From DRPG01 sp964655065 (GTDB taxonomy: Bacteria > Myxococcota_A > UBA796 > GCA-2862545): a stretch of DNA of 64,000 nucleotides. Shown here piece after piece: positions 52,461 through 60,684 of the stretch. The number at the start of each line of letters is the position of its first letter. The first letter of the stretch is position 1. The notes under the pieces were generated by a model. The model was given only the letters and a program-made list of their open reading frames with translations. It had not been told where the DNA came from and did no database searches. The stretch is from NCBI GenBank assembly GCA_964655065.1, contig CAZZLC010000004.1:144531-208530 (forward strand). The letters run 5' to 3'. The translations under genes were made by a program, and so were the position numbers.

Positions 52461-53551
52461 TTGGCCTCCAGGAACGAGCCGGTGACGACCACGCCGTCGG
52501 CTCGCTTGCCGCGCACGTCGACTTGCACCGCCGTGCCTGGTTCGACGTATGCCCGGTCGACGTAGGCAAGTGCAATGGGGCGTTCGACGCTCGGACCCAG
52601 CGTGCCCGACGTGACGGCGCCCACCGGCTGATCGTCGACGATCACCGGCATGCCGGTTCGCGCGATCCGCTTGCCCTGCATCACGATCCCCACGAGTCGG
52701 CGGGAGTCGGCCTCCCGTCGAGCGGCGATCGCGTCGGAGCCCAGGAACCCGCCTGGCTTCTTGAGCTTCGTGATCCAACCGAGCCCCGCCTGCAGCGGAG
52801 AGGTCTCGTCGGTGAGCTCCTGGCCGTACAGGCAGTTCGCGACCTCCAGGCGAAGGGTGTCGCGGGCGCCGAGCCCCACCGGCACCAGCCCGTGCGCTTG
52901 CCCTGCGGCGATCACCTTCGGCCAGACGTCGGCGGCTTCGGCGGCAGGAAGGAACACCTCGAACCCATCCTCGCCGGTGTACCCGGTGCGGGCGACGATG
53001 CTGTCGTCAACGCCCGCGAAGCGTCCGCGCAGGAAGTGGTGGCGGCCGAGCTCCGTCACCGGCAGGTCGGTGAGCCCGGCCACGATCTCCACGCCCTTCG
53101 GGCCTTGAACCGCAACCTGCGCCCACTCGTCGCCTTCGTCGGTAATCGACGCGCCCGTGCGGTCGTTGGCGGTCATCCAGGCGAAGTCCTTCTCGCGATT
53201 TGCTGCGTTCACGCACACGAGGAAGTCGTCGGGAGCGAGGCGGTAGACGAAGACGTCGTCGACCACCCCGCCGCGTTCGTTGCACATCGCGTTGTACTGG
53301 GCCTGGCCCGGGCCGAGTCGACGAATCGCGTTGGACAACAGCCACATCAGCGCGTCTTCGGCCTCCGGTCCCTTCACCCGGATCTCGCCCATGTGCGAGA
53401 CGTCGAAGAGTCCGGCCGCAGCGCGGGTCTGGCGGTGCTCCTCGGCGAGGCCGGTGTAGCTGATGGGCAGGTGGAAGCCGGCGAAGTCCACCATCTTCGC
53501 CGAAGCGGCCTCGTGATGGCCGTGAAACGGGGTCTTGCGCAGGCTCGTCAC
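52457..53551 (-). CDS. gcvT: Aminomethyltransferase, glycine cleavage system T protein
   Basis: 364 aa. Start MTSLRKTPFHGHHEA, VDFAGFHLPISY, FDVSHMGEIRVKG, and the C-terminal barrel. It lacks the KGCYLGQE motif of YgfZ (which is encoded separately at 45020). Makes 5,10-methylene-THF. Start overlaps the folD stop (GTGA). Confidence 0.96.
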   Translation of the reverse strand: MTSLRKTPFHGHHEAASAKMVDFAGFHLPISYTGLAEEHRQTRAAAGLFDVSHMGEIRVKGPEAEDALMWLLSNAIRRLGPGQAQYNAMCNERGGVVDDVFVYRLAPDDFLVCVNAANREKDFAWMTANDRTGASITDEGDEWAQVAVQGPKGVEIVAGLTDLPVTELGRHHFLRGRFAGVDDSIVARTGYTGEDGFEVFLPAAEAADVWPKVIAAGQAHGLVPVGLGARDTLRLEVANCLYGQELTDETSPLQAGLGWITKLKKPGGFLGSDAIAARREADSRRLVGIVMQGKRIARTGMPVIVDDQPVGAVTSGTLGPSVERPIALAYVDRAYVEPGTAVQVDVRGKRADGVVVTGSFLEAK

Positions 53552-54402
53552 GACGCACTCCCGCCCTGGCGCCGGGCCGAGGCTTCGAAGGTGTTCTCCA
53601 TCAGCATCGCGATGGTCATGGGCCCGACTCCGCCGGGCACCGGAGTGATCGCGCTAGCGCGCTCGGCGGCGGCCTCGAACTCGACATCTCCGACGAGCTG
53701 GCCGTCGTCCGTGCGATTGACTCCAACGTCGATGACCACGGCCCCCTCCTTGATCCACGAGCCCCGGACGTACTCGGGTCGGCCGATGGCGGCGACCACG
53801 ATGTCGCTGCGGCCAACGATCTCCTCGAGGTCCCGAGTGCGGCTGTGACAGACGGTCACGGTGGCGTTGGCCTGCTCGAGCAGCGCCGCCACCGGGCGGC
53901 CCACCAGGTTGGATCGTCCGATCACGCACGCGGACCTGCCCTCGACCGGCAGCTCGGCGGACTCGATCAGCCGCATCACGCCCTTCGGCGTGCAGGGCAC
54001 CGCGAGCTTCCGACCCTGGACGAGTCGGCCGGTGCTCGGGGAGGTGAGGCCGTCGACGTCCTTCGCGACGTCGATGCGCTCGGTAGCGCTGCGTCCGTCG
54101 AGACCGCCAGGGAGGGGGAGCTGTACGAGGATGCCGTCGACGCGGTCGTCGGCGTTGAGCTCGTCGACCCGGGCGAGGATCTCGTCGATCGGCGTGCTCT
54201 CGGGCAGGTCGATCTGCTGGTGGAAGTAGCCGAGACGTTCGGCCACGATCCCCTTGCGGCGAACGTAGACCTGCGAGGCAGGGTCCTCACCGACCAGGAT
54301 CACCGCGAGCCCCGGCGGACGCGCCAGGCTCGGTACGCGGGCTTTCAGGCCCTGATTGATGGACTTCGCGAGCGGCCTTCCCTCGAGGAGGCGGGCCGTC
54401 AC
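53548..54402 (-). CDS. folD: Methylenetetrahydrofolate dehydrogenase / cyclohydrolase
   Basis: 284 aa. YVRRKGIVAERLGY (catalytic Lys), GILVQLPLPGGLD, GRSNLVGRPVAALL and PVPGGVGPMTIAMLMENT are all present. It converts the methylene-THF produced by GcvT to formyl-THF. GTG 54402 overlaps the fmdB stop (GTGA). The pairing with gcvTHP makes metabolic sense. Confidence 0.95.
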   Translation of the reverse strand: MTARLLEGRPLAKSINQGLKARVPSLARPPGLAVILVGEDPASQVYVRRKGIVAERLGYFHQQIDLPESTPIDEILARVDELNADDRVDGILVQLPLPGGLDGRSATERIDVAKDVDGLTSPSTGRLVQGRKLAVPCTPKGVMRLIESAELPVEGRSACVIGRSNLVGRPVAALLEQANATVTVCHSRTRDLEEIVGRSDIVVAAIGRPEYVRGSWIKEGAVVIDVGVNRTDDGQLVGDVEFEAAAERASAITPVPGGVGPMTIAMLMENTFEASARRQGGSAS

Positions 54403-54707
54403 TTGGCCGCTGCCGAGGCCGGCGCGCTGTCGCTCTTCCCGGACGAGCCGCTGTCGCTCTTGCTCGAGGAGCCGCCGTCGCTGGAGGACGCGGTGCTCTC
54501 CGACGACGACGACGACGAGCTGCCGGACTTGAGGCCGTAGTGATCCTTGTACCAGCCACCGCCCTTGAGGACGAAGCCAGACCGTGACACCTTCTTGTTG
54601 ACCTCGGTGCCCCCGCACTCCGGGCAATCCGGGGCGTCGGCCCCCATCCGCATGAGCTTCTCGAAGTCGTTGCCGCAGGTGGGGCAGTGGTACTCGTAGA
54701 TGGGCAT
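54399..54707 (-). CDS. FmdB-family zinc ribbon protein with Ser-rich tail
   Basis: 102 aa. Zinc ribbon C8-x2-C11 ... C28-x2-C31 (YHCPTCGNDF; PDCPECGG) followed by GGGWYKDHYGLKSG and a long Ser/Asp/Lys low-complexity tail. Putative regulatory protein, function unproven. ATG 54707 has GGAGGG three bases upstream. First gene of the glycine-cleavage operon. Confidence 0.88.
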   Translation of the reverse strand: MPIYEYHCPTCGNDFEKLMRMGADAPDCPECGGTEVNKKVSRSGFVLKGGGWYKDHYGLKSGSSSSSSSESTASSSDGGSSSKSDSGSSGKSDSAPASAAAK

Positions 54708-54731
54708 GGTCCCTCCGTTGGACGCCGTTTC

Positions 54732-54760
54732 GATATAGGTACGGTCCCACCTGACGGCAA
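54732..54760 (-). promoter_or_regulatory. Sigma-70 promoter of the fmdB-folD-gcvTHP operon
   Basis: TTGCCG (54760-54755), a 17-base spacer, TATATC (54737-54732). It is about 25 bases upstream of the fmdB ATG, implying an 18-base leader. Both elements match 4 of 6 consensus positions, good for this GC-rich DNA. No glycine riboswitch is visible. Confidence 0.5.
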
Positions 54761-54796
54761 CCCCCGGTGACCCGGGGTCGAGACGGGGAGAAGAGC

Positions 54797-55720
54797 GTGC
54801 GACTGATCGACCATCGCTTGGTGGTGGTCCTGGGCAAGGGCGGCGTGGGCCGAACCACCGTGTCGGCCGCGCTCGCCATCGCGGCTGCCGAGGCGGGCAA
54901 GCGGGTGTCGGTGGCCGAGTTCGGCACCGGCGCCCTACCTCGCCTCTTCGGGATGACGGGACGAAGCTGGGCCTTTCGGGCGGCTCGACCTGGCGTAGAC
55001 GTGTGGTCGATGACCGTGCCCGAGAGCCTGGAAGAGTTCGCGGGCCGCAAGCTCGGACTCCCTCCCTTCGCGCGCCGGGTGGTTCGCAACCGGCTCGTCA
55101 CGACATTCGTGGACTCGATCCCCGGCCTGCACGACCTCATCCTGCTCGGCAAGCTCGAGAACCTGGTCAACGAACCTCGTCGCGACGACCCGGTCTTCGA
55201 TCTCACGATCGTGGACGCCCCGGCCACAGGGCACGGGATCACGATGCTCCAGGCAGCCCGTACGATGACCGACATCACCCGCGCGGGGCCGTTCTTCGAG
55301 CTCGCGAAGGGGATCGAGGTCTTCCTCGCCGACCGCGAGAAGACGGCGACCGTGCTCGTCACGCTGCCCGAGGCGCTGCCCGTCTCGGAGACCGCTGAGC
55401 TCGCCGACCAGCTCCTCGACGAAGGCTACCGGCCCCACAGCATCGTCGCGAACGGGGTTCAGGACGCGCCGCTACCCGACATCCCCTCGCTCGCGCAGGT
55501 CGAAGCCACGCTCGCCCGGGTGAATCACGGGGCCGCGCTGGCGCAGCTGGTGCGCTCCGCCGCCGCCAGACGCCAGCGACACCTCGACGCGCTCGAGACG
55601 TTGGAGAAGCACGTGAACCGGCTCGGGCTCGCGCCACCGCTGGTGGTACCCTACGTGCACGATCGATCCGTCGAGCGAATGGGACAGGCAATCGCGGCGC
55701 AGCTCGTGGAGGTCTCGTGA
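54797..55720 (+). CDS. ArsA/Get3-like ATPase, subunit 1 (P-loop lysine replaced by Arg)
   Basis: 307 aa. The deviant Walker A motif reads GKGGVGRTT: it keeps the ArsA/MinD-type signature lysine but has Arg in place of the P-loop lysine. Other parts (IVDAPATGHGITML; GYRPHSIVANGVQ) match ArsA-like proteins. GTG 54797 follows GGGGAG. It overlaps the second ArsA-like gene (GTGA) and is probably its partner. It may not hydrolyse ATP alone. Role unknown; not an arsenite pump by context. Confidence 0.85.
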   Translation: MRLIDHRLVVVLGKGGVGRTTVSAALAIAAAEAGKRVSVAEFGTGALPRLFGMTGRSWAFRAARPGVDVWSMTVPESLEEFAGRKLGLPPFARRVVRNRLVTTFVDSIPGLHDLILLGKLENLVNEPRRDDPVFDLTIVDAPATGHGITMLQAARTMTDITRAGPFFELAKGIEVFLADREKTATVLVTLPEALPVSETAELADQLLDEGYRPHSIVANGVQDAPLPDIPSLAQVEATLARVNHGAALAQLVRSAAARRQRHLDALETLEKHVNRLGLAPPLVVPYVHDRSVERMGQAIAAQLVEVS

Positions 55721-56781
55721 CCGAGGTGCACGTGTGCTGCGGCGTCGGAGGCACCGGCAAGACCACCACGTCGGCCGCGTTTGCTCTAGCTCACGCGCGG
55801 GCGGGGCGGCGCGTCGCCGTGATCACGATCGACCCGGCCCGCCGCCTGGCGGACGCGCTGGGGATCGGAGCCCTCGACAACGAGCCTCGACGGATCGAGC
55901 TGCCCGACGCCGAGGGCTCGCTCTCGGCGATGATGCTCGACCGTAAGGGCACCTGGGACTCGGTCGTGCGCGCGCGGGCCACCCCGGAGACCGCGGAGCG
56001 GCTCCTCGCGAACCCCTATTATCAGGCGGTCTCGACCCGATTGTCGGGTTCGCACGAGTACATGGCCGTCGAACGACTCTACGACCTCGTCCACGACGGT
56101 GAGTTCGACGTGGTCGTGGTCGACACGCCGCCTACCCAGCACGTCGTCGACTTCTTCCAGGCGCCCGACCGGGTGCGGCGGATCCTCGACAGCTCGTTCC
56201 TGTCGGGACTCTTCGACCCCCGGCGCTTCGTCGGCCCGGCGACCCGAGCGGCGTTCGCCCTGATCGAGCGCCTCGCCGGCCAGGGCGTCATGAAGGACAT
56301 CCGGACGTTCTTCGAGCTGTTCTCGGAGATCGCCCACACGTTCCGTGACCGCTCCGCGGCGGTGGCCGAGCTGCTGTCTTCCGATCGCACGCGGTACTGG
56401 CTCGTCGCCAACGCCGAGGCGCCGGAACGCAACGACCTGCTCGGCTTTCTCGGCGAGCTCGAGGAGCGCGGAATGCGCTTCGCGGGGTTCCTGATCAATC
56501 GCGTGGTCGCGGCTCCAGAGGGCCCGTTCCCCAGCGAGGCCGAGCTGCACGAGGCGAGCGATCCACCCGCCGGCTGGGCGGCAGCCGTACCGCGGCTCGC
56601 GCAGCTCCCCGACGAGGCGATCGCGCGAGCGGCTGACCAGGAGGCGCGCATCACCCGACTCATCCAGAAGTCGGGTGGCTCGCCAGCGTGGTTCTTGCCT
56701 GATCTGCCGGACGGGGTGCGGTCGCTCGGGGGACTGTCCGTCCTCGCCGCGCGACTGCCGCCGGCCCCGCCGGCGCGGTAG
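55717..56781 (+). CDS. ArsA/Get3-like ATPase, subunit 2 (signature lysine lost)
   Basis: 354 aa. Motif reads GVGGTGKTT: the P-loop Lys is kept while the signature Lys is Val. Switch II VVVDTPPTQHVVDFF and the DPARRLADALG loop are ArsA/Get3-like. It starts with GTG overlapping the stop of subunit 1. Paired proteins of this kind are known from mycobacteria (Rv3679/Rv3680), where they form a heterodimer. Its stop abuts the convergent sucD. Confidence 0.87.
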   Translation: MTEVHVCCGVGGTGKTTTSAAFALAHARAGRRVAVITIDPARRLADALGIGALDNEPRRIELPDAEGSLSAMMLDRKGTWDSVVRARATPETAERLLANPYYQAVSTRLSGSHEYMAVERLYDLVHDGEFDVVVVDTPPTQHVVDFFQAPDRVRRILDSSFLSGLFDPRRFVGPATRAAFALIERLAGQGVMKDIRTFFELFSEIAHTFRDRSAAVAELLSSDRTRYWLVANAEAPERNDLLGFLGELEERGMRFAGFLINRVVAAPEGPFPSEAELHEASDPPAGWAAAVPRLAQLPDEAIARAADQEARITRLIQKSGGSPAWFLPDLPDGVRSLGGLSVLAARLPPAPPAR

Positions 56782-57663
56782 TCAGCGGCCGAGCACTTCC
56801 TGCAGCTTCTGGCCCATGGTGGCCGGTGACCGCACGATGTGGACGCCAGCGTCCTGGAGGGCGGCGAACTTGGAGTCCGCGGTCCCCTGCCCGCCGCTCA
56901 CGATGGCCCCCGCGTGACCCATCCGGCGACCCGGAGGCGCAGTGGCTCCCGCAATGAAGCCGACCACGGGCTTCGTCATGTTGGCCTTGATCCAGGCCGC
57001 GGCCTCTTCCTCGGCGGTGCCTCCGATCTCGCCGATCATGATGACCGCCTCGGTCTCTGGATCTGCGTTGAACAGCTTCAGCACGTCGATGAACTTGGTG
57101 CCGATGATCGGGTCGCCGCCGATGCCGACCGCGGTGCTCTGGCCGAGGCCCACCGCGGAGAGCTGCCCGACCGCTTCGTAGGTCAGGGTGCCCGAGCGTG
57201 ACAGCACGCCGACCGTACCGGCCTTGTGGATGTGGCCCGGCATGATGCCCATCTTGCACTGATCGGGCGTGATCACCCCCGGACAGTTGGGACCCACGAG
57301 CCGGGTGGTGGTCTCGGCGTCGTCGAGCAGCGCCGCCACGGGGACCATGTCCCGCACCGGGATGCCCTCGGTGATGCAGATCGCGAGATCGAGCTTCGCG
57401 TCGATCGCCTCGAGGATCGAGTCGGCGGCGAACGGCGGCGGCACGAAGATCATCGACGCGTTGGCGCCCGTCTGCTCGACGGCCTCCTTCACGGTGTCGA
57501 AGATCGGCACCTTGTCCTCGAAGCTCTGGCCGCCCTTACCGGGGACGACGCCGGCTACGACGTTGGTGCCGTAGGCCATGCACTGCTGGGTGTGGAAGGA
57601 GCCGGCCGAGCCCGTGATGCCCTGCACGAGCACCCGGGTGTCCTTGTTGATCAGGATCGACAT
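56782..57663 (-). CDS. sucD: Succinyl-CoA synthetase subunit alpha
   Basis: 293 aa. CoA-binding VQGITGSAGSFHTQQC, LVGPNCPGVITP, and phospho-His motif GRRMGHAGAIVSGG (His near 247). Three bases after the sucC stop. TCA cycle step linking succinyl-CoA to ATP or GTP. Confidence 0.97.
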   Translation of the reverse strand: MSILINKDTRVLVQGITGSAGSFHTQQCMAYGTNVVAGVVPGKGGQSFEDKVPIFDTVKEAVEQTGANASMIFVPPPFAADSILEAIDAKLDLAICITEGIPVRDMVPVAALLDDAETTTRLVGPNCPGVITPDQCKMGIMPGHIHKAGTVGVLSRSGTLTYEAVGQLSAVGLGQSTAVGIGGDPIIGTKFIDVLKLFNADPETEAVIMIGEIGGTAEEEAAAWIKANMTKPVVGFIAGATAPPGRRMGHAGAIVSGGQGTADSKFAALQDAGVHIVRSPATMGQKLQEVLGR

Positions 57664-57666
57664 GGT

Positions 57667-58902
57667 TCAGCCCTCCCGGACCGCGTTCACGATGGCGTCG
57701 GCAGCCTCGTCGAGGTCGGCCGCGGGGATGATGGCGAGGTCGGTCTTGGCGAGGATCTCCCGCCCGAGCTCGGCGTTCGTGCCCGACAGGCGAACGACGA
57801 GCGGCACCGCGAGGCCGACCTCCTTCACCGCCTCGATGACACCCTCGGCGATGATGTCACACCGCATGATGCCGCCGAAGATGTTCACGAGGATGCCCTT
57901 GACGCGTGGATCGCGCGTGATGATGCGGAACGCGGCCACGACCTGGTCCTTCTTGGCGCCACCGCCCACGTCGAGGAAGTTGGCCGGCTCGGCGCCCTTG
58001 TACTTGATGATGTCCATCGTGGCCATGGCGAGACCGGCGCCGTTGACCATGCAGCCGATGTTCCCGTCGAGGTTGACGTAGGAGAGGCTGTACTTCGCCG
58101 CCTCGAGCTCCGCCTCGTCCTCTTCGTTGGGGTCGCGCATCTCCTCGATGTCGCGATGCCGATACAGCGCGTTGTCGTCGATGCTCATCTTGGCATCGAG
58201 CGCGATGACGTCACCCTCGGCCGTCACGACCATCGGGTTGATCTCGAGCATGTCGGCGTCGAGCGCGACGTAAGCGCGGTAGATCGCGTGGAAGAACTTC
58301 ACCGCGTTCTTCATCGCGGCGCCCGAGAGCCCGATGCCGAACGCGAGCTCGCGCGCCTGGAAGCCCTGCAAGCCGGCCGCGGGGTGGACCCACACCTTCT
58401 TGATCGCGTCGGGGTTGTCGTGGGCGACGTCCTCGATGTCCATGCCGCCGGCCGCCGATGCCATCAGCAGCACCTCGTTGCGCGATCGATCGAGCATCAC
58501 CGAGAGGTAGAGCTCACGCTCGATGTTGGCGCCCGCCTCGACGAACAGGGTGTTGACCCGCTTGCCCTCGATGCCGGTCTGCTTCGTCACCAGCGTCTTG
58601 CCCAGCATGTCAGCTGCGTGGGCCCGAACCTCGTCGAGCGTGCGGGCGAGCCGAACGCCGCCCTTGCCCTCGGCATCCTCGCCGCGCGACGCCTTGGCGA
58701 GCTCCTCGGAGGACACGTCCTCTGCGAAGCGTCCTTTGCCGCGCCCCCCGGCGTGGATCTGCGACTTCACGACGAACAACTCGCCGCCTACCTGCTGCGC
58801 GGCCGCGACTGCCTCGTCGGGCGTGCTCGCCGACGCGCCTGCGAGCAACGGCACACCGTGGTCCCGCAACAGGCCCTTCGCCTGATACTCGTGAATCTTC
58901 AA
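57667..58902 (-). CDS. sucC: Succinyl-CoA synthetase subunit beta
   Basis: 411 aa. ATP-grasp N-terminus (MKIHEYQAKGLLRDHGVPLL), VNGAGLAMATMDIIKYKG, NIFGGIMRCDIIAEGV. Slightly longer than the usual 388-390 aa. It starts 21 bases after metK, so metK-sucC-sucD are likely one transcript. Confidence 0.96.
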   Translation of the reverse strand: MKIHEYQAKGLLRDHGVPLLAGASASTPDEAVAAAQQVGGELFVVKSQIHAGGRGKGRFAEDVSSEELAKASRGEDAEGKGGVRLARTLDEVRAHAADMLGKTLVTKQTGIEGKRVNTLFVEAGANIERELYLSVMLDRSRNEVLLMASAAGGMDIEDVAHDNPDAIKKVWVHPAAGLQGFQARELAFGIGLSGAAMKNAVKFFHAIYRAYVALDADMLEINPMVVTAEGDVIALDAKMSIDDNALYRHRDIEEMRDPNEEDEAELEAAKYSLSYVNLDGNIGCMVNGAGLAMATMDIIKYKGAEPANFLDVGGGAKKDQVVAAFRIITRDPRVKGILVNIFGGIMRCDIIAEGVIEAVKEVGLAVPLVVRLSGTNAELGREILAKTDLAIIPAADLDEAADAIVNAVREG

Positions 58903-58923
58903 GGTTGGCTCCTGGTTGGGGGG

Positions 58924-60081
58924 TCAGAGACCCAGATGGGTCCGGACCGCGTCGACCATGTTCGTCTCCTCCCACGGGAACCCGTCGCGGCCGAAGTGTC
59001 CGTGCGCCGCCGTGGGACGGTAGATGGGACGGAGCAGGTCGAGGTGGGCGATGAGCCCCTGGGGCTTGAGCGGGAAGATCTCGCGCACGCAGCTCGCGAT
59101 GCGATCCTCGTCGGCCTTGCCCGTGCCGAAGGTGTCGACGTTGACGGAGACGGGGTCGGCTACGCCGATCGCGTAGGCCACCTGGACCTGGACCCGATCG
59201 CAGGCTCCGGCCGCGACGAGGTTCTTCGCGATGTAGCGGCCCATGTAGGCGGCCGAGCGGTCGACCTTGGAGGGATCCTTGCCCGAAAACGCGCCACCCC
59301 CGTGGGAGCCGTGGCCGCCGTAGGTGTCGACGATGATCTTGCGACCCGTCAGCCCGGCGTCGCCCATCGGCCCGCCGATCACGAACCGACCGGTCGGGTT
59401 CACGAAGTAGCGGGTGTTGTCGTCGAGCAGCTCGTCGGGGATGGTCGGGTTGATGACGTGCTCGATCATCGCGGCGCGGATCTCGTCCAGGTCGACGGTC
59501 TCGTCGTGCTGGGTCGAGACGACGACCGCGTCGACGCGAACGGCCTTGCCCTGCTGATACTCGACCGTGACCTGGGTCTTTCCGTCGGGACGGAGCCAGG
59601 GCAGCGTGCTGTCACGGCGGACGGCCGAGAGACGCTCGGAGAGTCGATGCGCGAAGTAGGCGGACGCCGGCATGAGGGCCGGAGTCTCGCCGCACGCGTA
59701 GCCGAACATCATGCCCTGGTCGCCGGCGCCCTGTTCCTTCTCCTCGGAGCTGTCGACGCCCATGGCGATGTCGGGGCTCTGCTCCTCGACGGCCACGAGG
59801 ATCCCGCAGGTGCTACCGTCGAAGCCGATCGACGAGTCGGTGTACCCGATGTCCTTGATCACTTCGCGCATGATCGCGGGGTAGTCGACGGTCGCCCGGC
59901 TCGTGATCTCGCCGAGCGCGATGGCGAAGCCTGTCTTCACCGCCGTCTCGCACGCCACGCGGGCGTGGGGATCCTGAGCCAGGTGCGCGTCGAGGATCGC
60001 GTCACTGACGTTGTCGCAGAGCTTGTCGGGGTGGCCTTCGGTGACCGACTCCGAGGTGAAAAGGATGTTGTCGAGCGCCAT
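58924..60081 (-). CDS. metK: S-adenosylmethionine synthetase
   Basis: 385 aa. TSESVTEGHPDKLCDNVSDA, GAGDQGMMFGYA and GGHGSHGGGAFSGKDP (P-loop-like) are all present. Makes SAM from methionine and ATP. Upstream (60082-60236) lie a candidate promoter with a palindrome and a structured leader of about 120 bases. Confidence 0.97.
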   Translation of the reverse strand: MALDNILFTSESVTEGHPDKLCDNVSDAILDAHLAQDPHARVACETAVKTGFAIALGEITSRATVDYPAIMREVIKDIGYTDSSIGFDGSTCGILVAVEEQSPDIAMGVDSSEEKEQGAGDQGMMFGYACGETPALMPASAYFAHRLSERLSAVRRDSTLPWLRPDGKTQVTVEYQQGKAVRVDAVVVSTQHDETVDLDEIRAAMIEHVINPTIPDELLDDNTRYFVNPTGRFVIGGPMGDAGLTGRKIIVDTYGGHGSHGGGAFSGKDPSKVDRSAAYMGRYIAKNLVAAGACDRVQVQVAYAIGVADPVSVNVDTFGTGKADEDRIASCVREIFPLKPQGLIAHLDLLRPIYRPTAAHGHFGRDGFPWEETNMVDAVRTHLGL

Positions 60082-60205
60082 GAATGTTCCTCTGCCAGGG
60101 TTCGGACCGGGGGGTTCCCCGTGCGCGCGCTCGAAGGAGCGTCGCAGTCCGGGCCCGCGGGCTCGGTCCTCGAAGGGAGGGCTTCCGCGGGCGTGACCTG
60201 GAGGC
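60082..60205 (-). other. Structured 5' leader of metK
   Basis: On the minus strand the leader contains several GC-rich hairpins: CGCTC-CTTC-GAGCG, CCCGCGG paired with a later CCGCGGG, and GGGG-AA-CCCC just before the start. I looked for SAM-I, SAM-II and SAH riboswitch patterns and found only partial resemblance (for example CTGCGACG), so no class is assigned. Confidence 0.35.
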
Positions 60206-60207
60206 TA

Positions 60208-60236
60208 ACAAGTCACGGCGCTCGTGACTGGGTCAA
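60208..60236 (-). promoter_or_regulatory. metK promoter with perfect palindrome in the spacer
   Basis: TTGACC at 60236-60231 is a good -35. AGTCACG-N5-CGTGACT (60229-60211), a perfect 7-base inverted repeat, lies just downstream, covering the spacer. The -10 is unclear (TTGTTA at 60211-60206 or ACTTGT). The position suggests a repressor operator. Confidence 0.45.
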
Positions 60237-60281
60237 GCGCGACGCCCGCCACGACGGAGCGTGACGGGCGTACGCGGCGAC

Positions 60282-60647
60282 TCAGAGAGCGCTGTCGTCG
60301 CTCTCGGTGACTTCGTCCTGCTCGAGGGCGAAGCCGTCGACCTCGGGCGCACCGGACTTCCGCGCGTCGACGCGTCGCTCCTTGTGACGGCGGAGGCGCG
60401 TCTCCATCGTGTGGAAGGTCTTGTCGATCGCGGTACGCAGGTCATCCTCCTCTTCGAGCGCGGTGTGGGTCTCCCCGTAGGCTTTCACGACGAGCTCGAC
60501 GATCGCGTCCTGGTGTTCGATCTGCACGGTGAGCTGGCCGTCGCTCGCCGGGTCCAGGAAGCGCTCGAGCTTGCTGAACAGAAGCTCGGCACGTTCGCGC
60601 ACCTCCTTGCGGGGGCGAAGGTTCTTGAACGTGACCTCAAGGTGCAT
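60282..60647 (-). CDS. hpf: Ribosome hibernation promoting factor, short form
   Basis: 121 aa. MHLEVTFKNLRPRKEVRERA with the beta-alpha-beta core (QLTVQIEHQD; VELVVKAYGETHTALEEEDD) and the LRTAIDKTFHTMETRLRRHK helix. Lacks the long-form dimerisation domain. ATG 60647 has GAGAGAGG upstream. Follows rpoN by 37 bases, a typical rpoN-hpf order. Confidence 0.93.
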   Translation of the reverse strand: MHLEVTFKNLRPRKEVRERAELLFSKLERFLDPASDGQLTVQIEHQDAIVELVVKAYGETHTALEEEDDLRTAIDKTFHTMETRLRRHKERRVDARKSGAPEVDGFALEQDEVTESDDSAL

Positions 60648-60684
60648 GTCGACCTCTCTCTTGGGCCGGATCGGACCGACCTCT

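Noticed and set aside
60082..60205. SAH or SAM riboswitch upstream of metK
   Set aside because: Only fragments resemble the known consensus; conserved core not reproduced. Kept as a structured leader only.
57226..60264. 1012-residue open frame on the plus strand
   Set aside because: Lies antisense to sucD, sucC and metK, all of which have clear family motifs. Long antisense frames are expected in GC-rich coding DNA; composition is Arg/Gly/His-rich without any motif.
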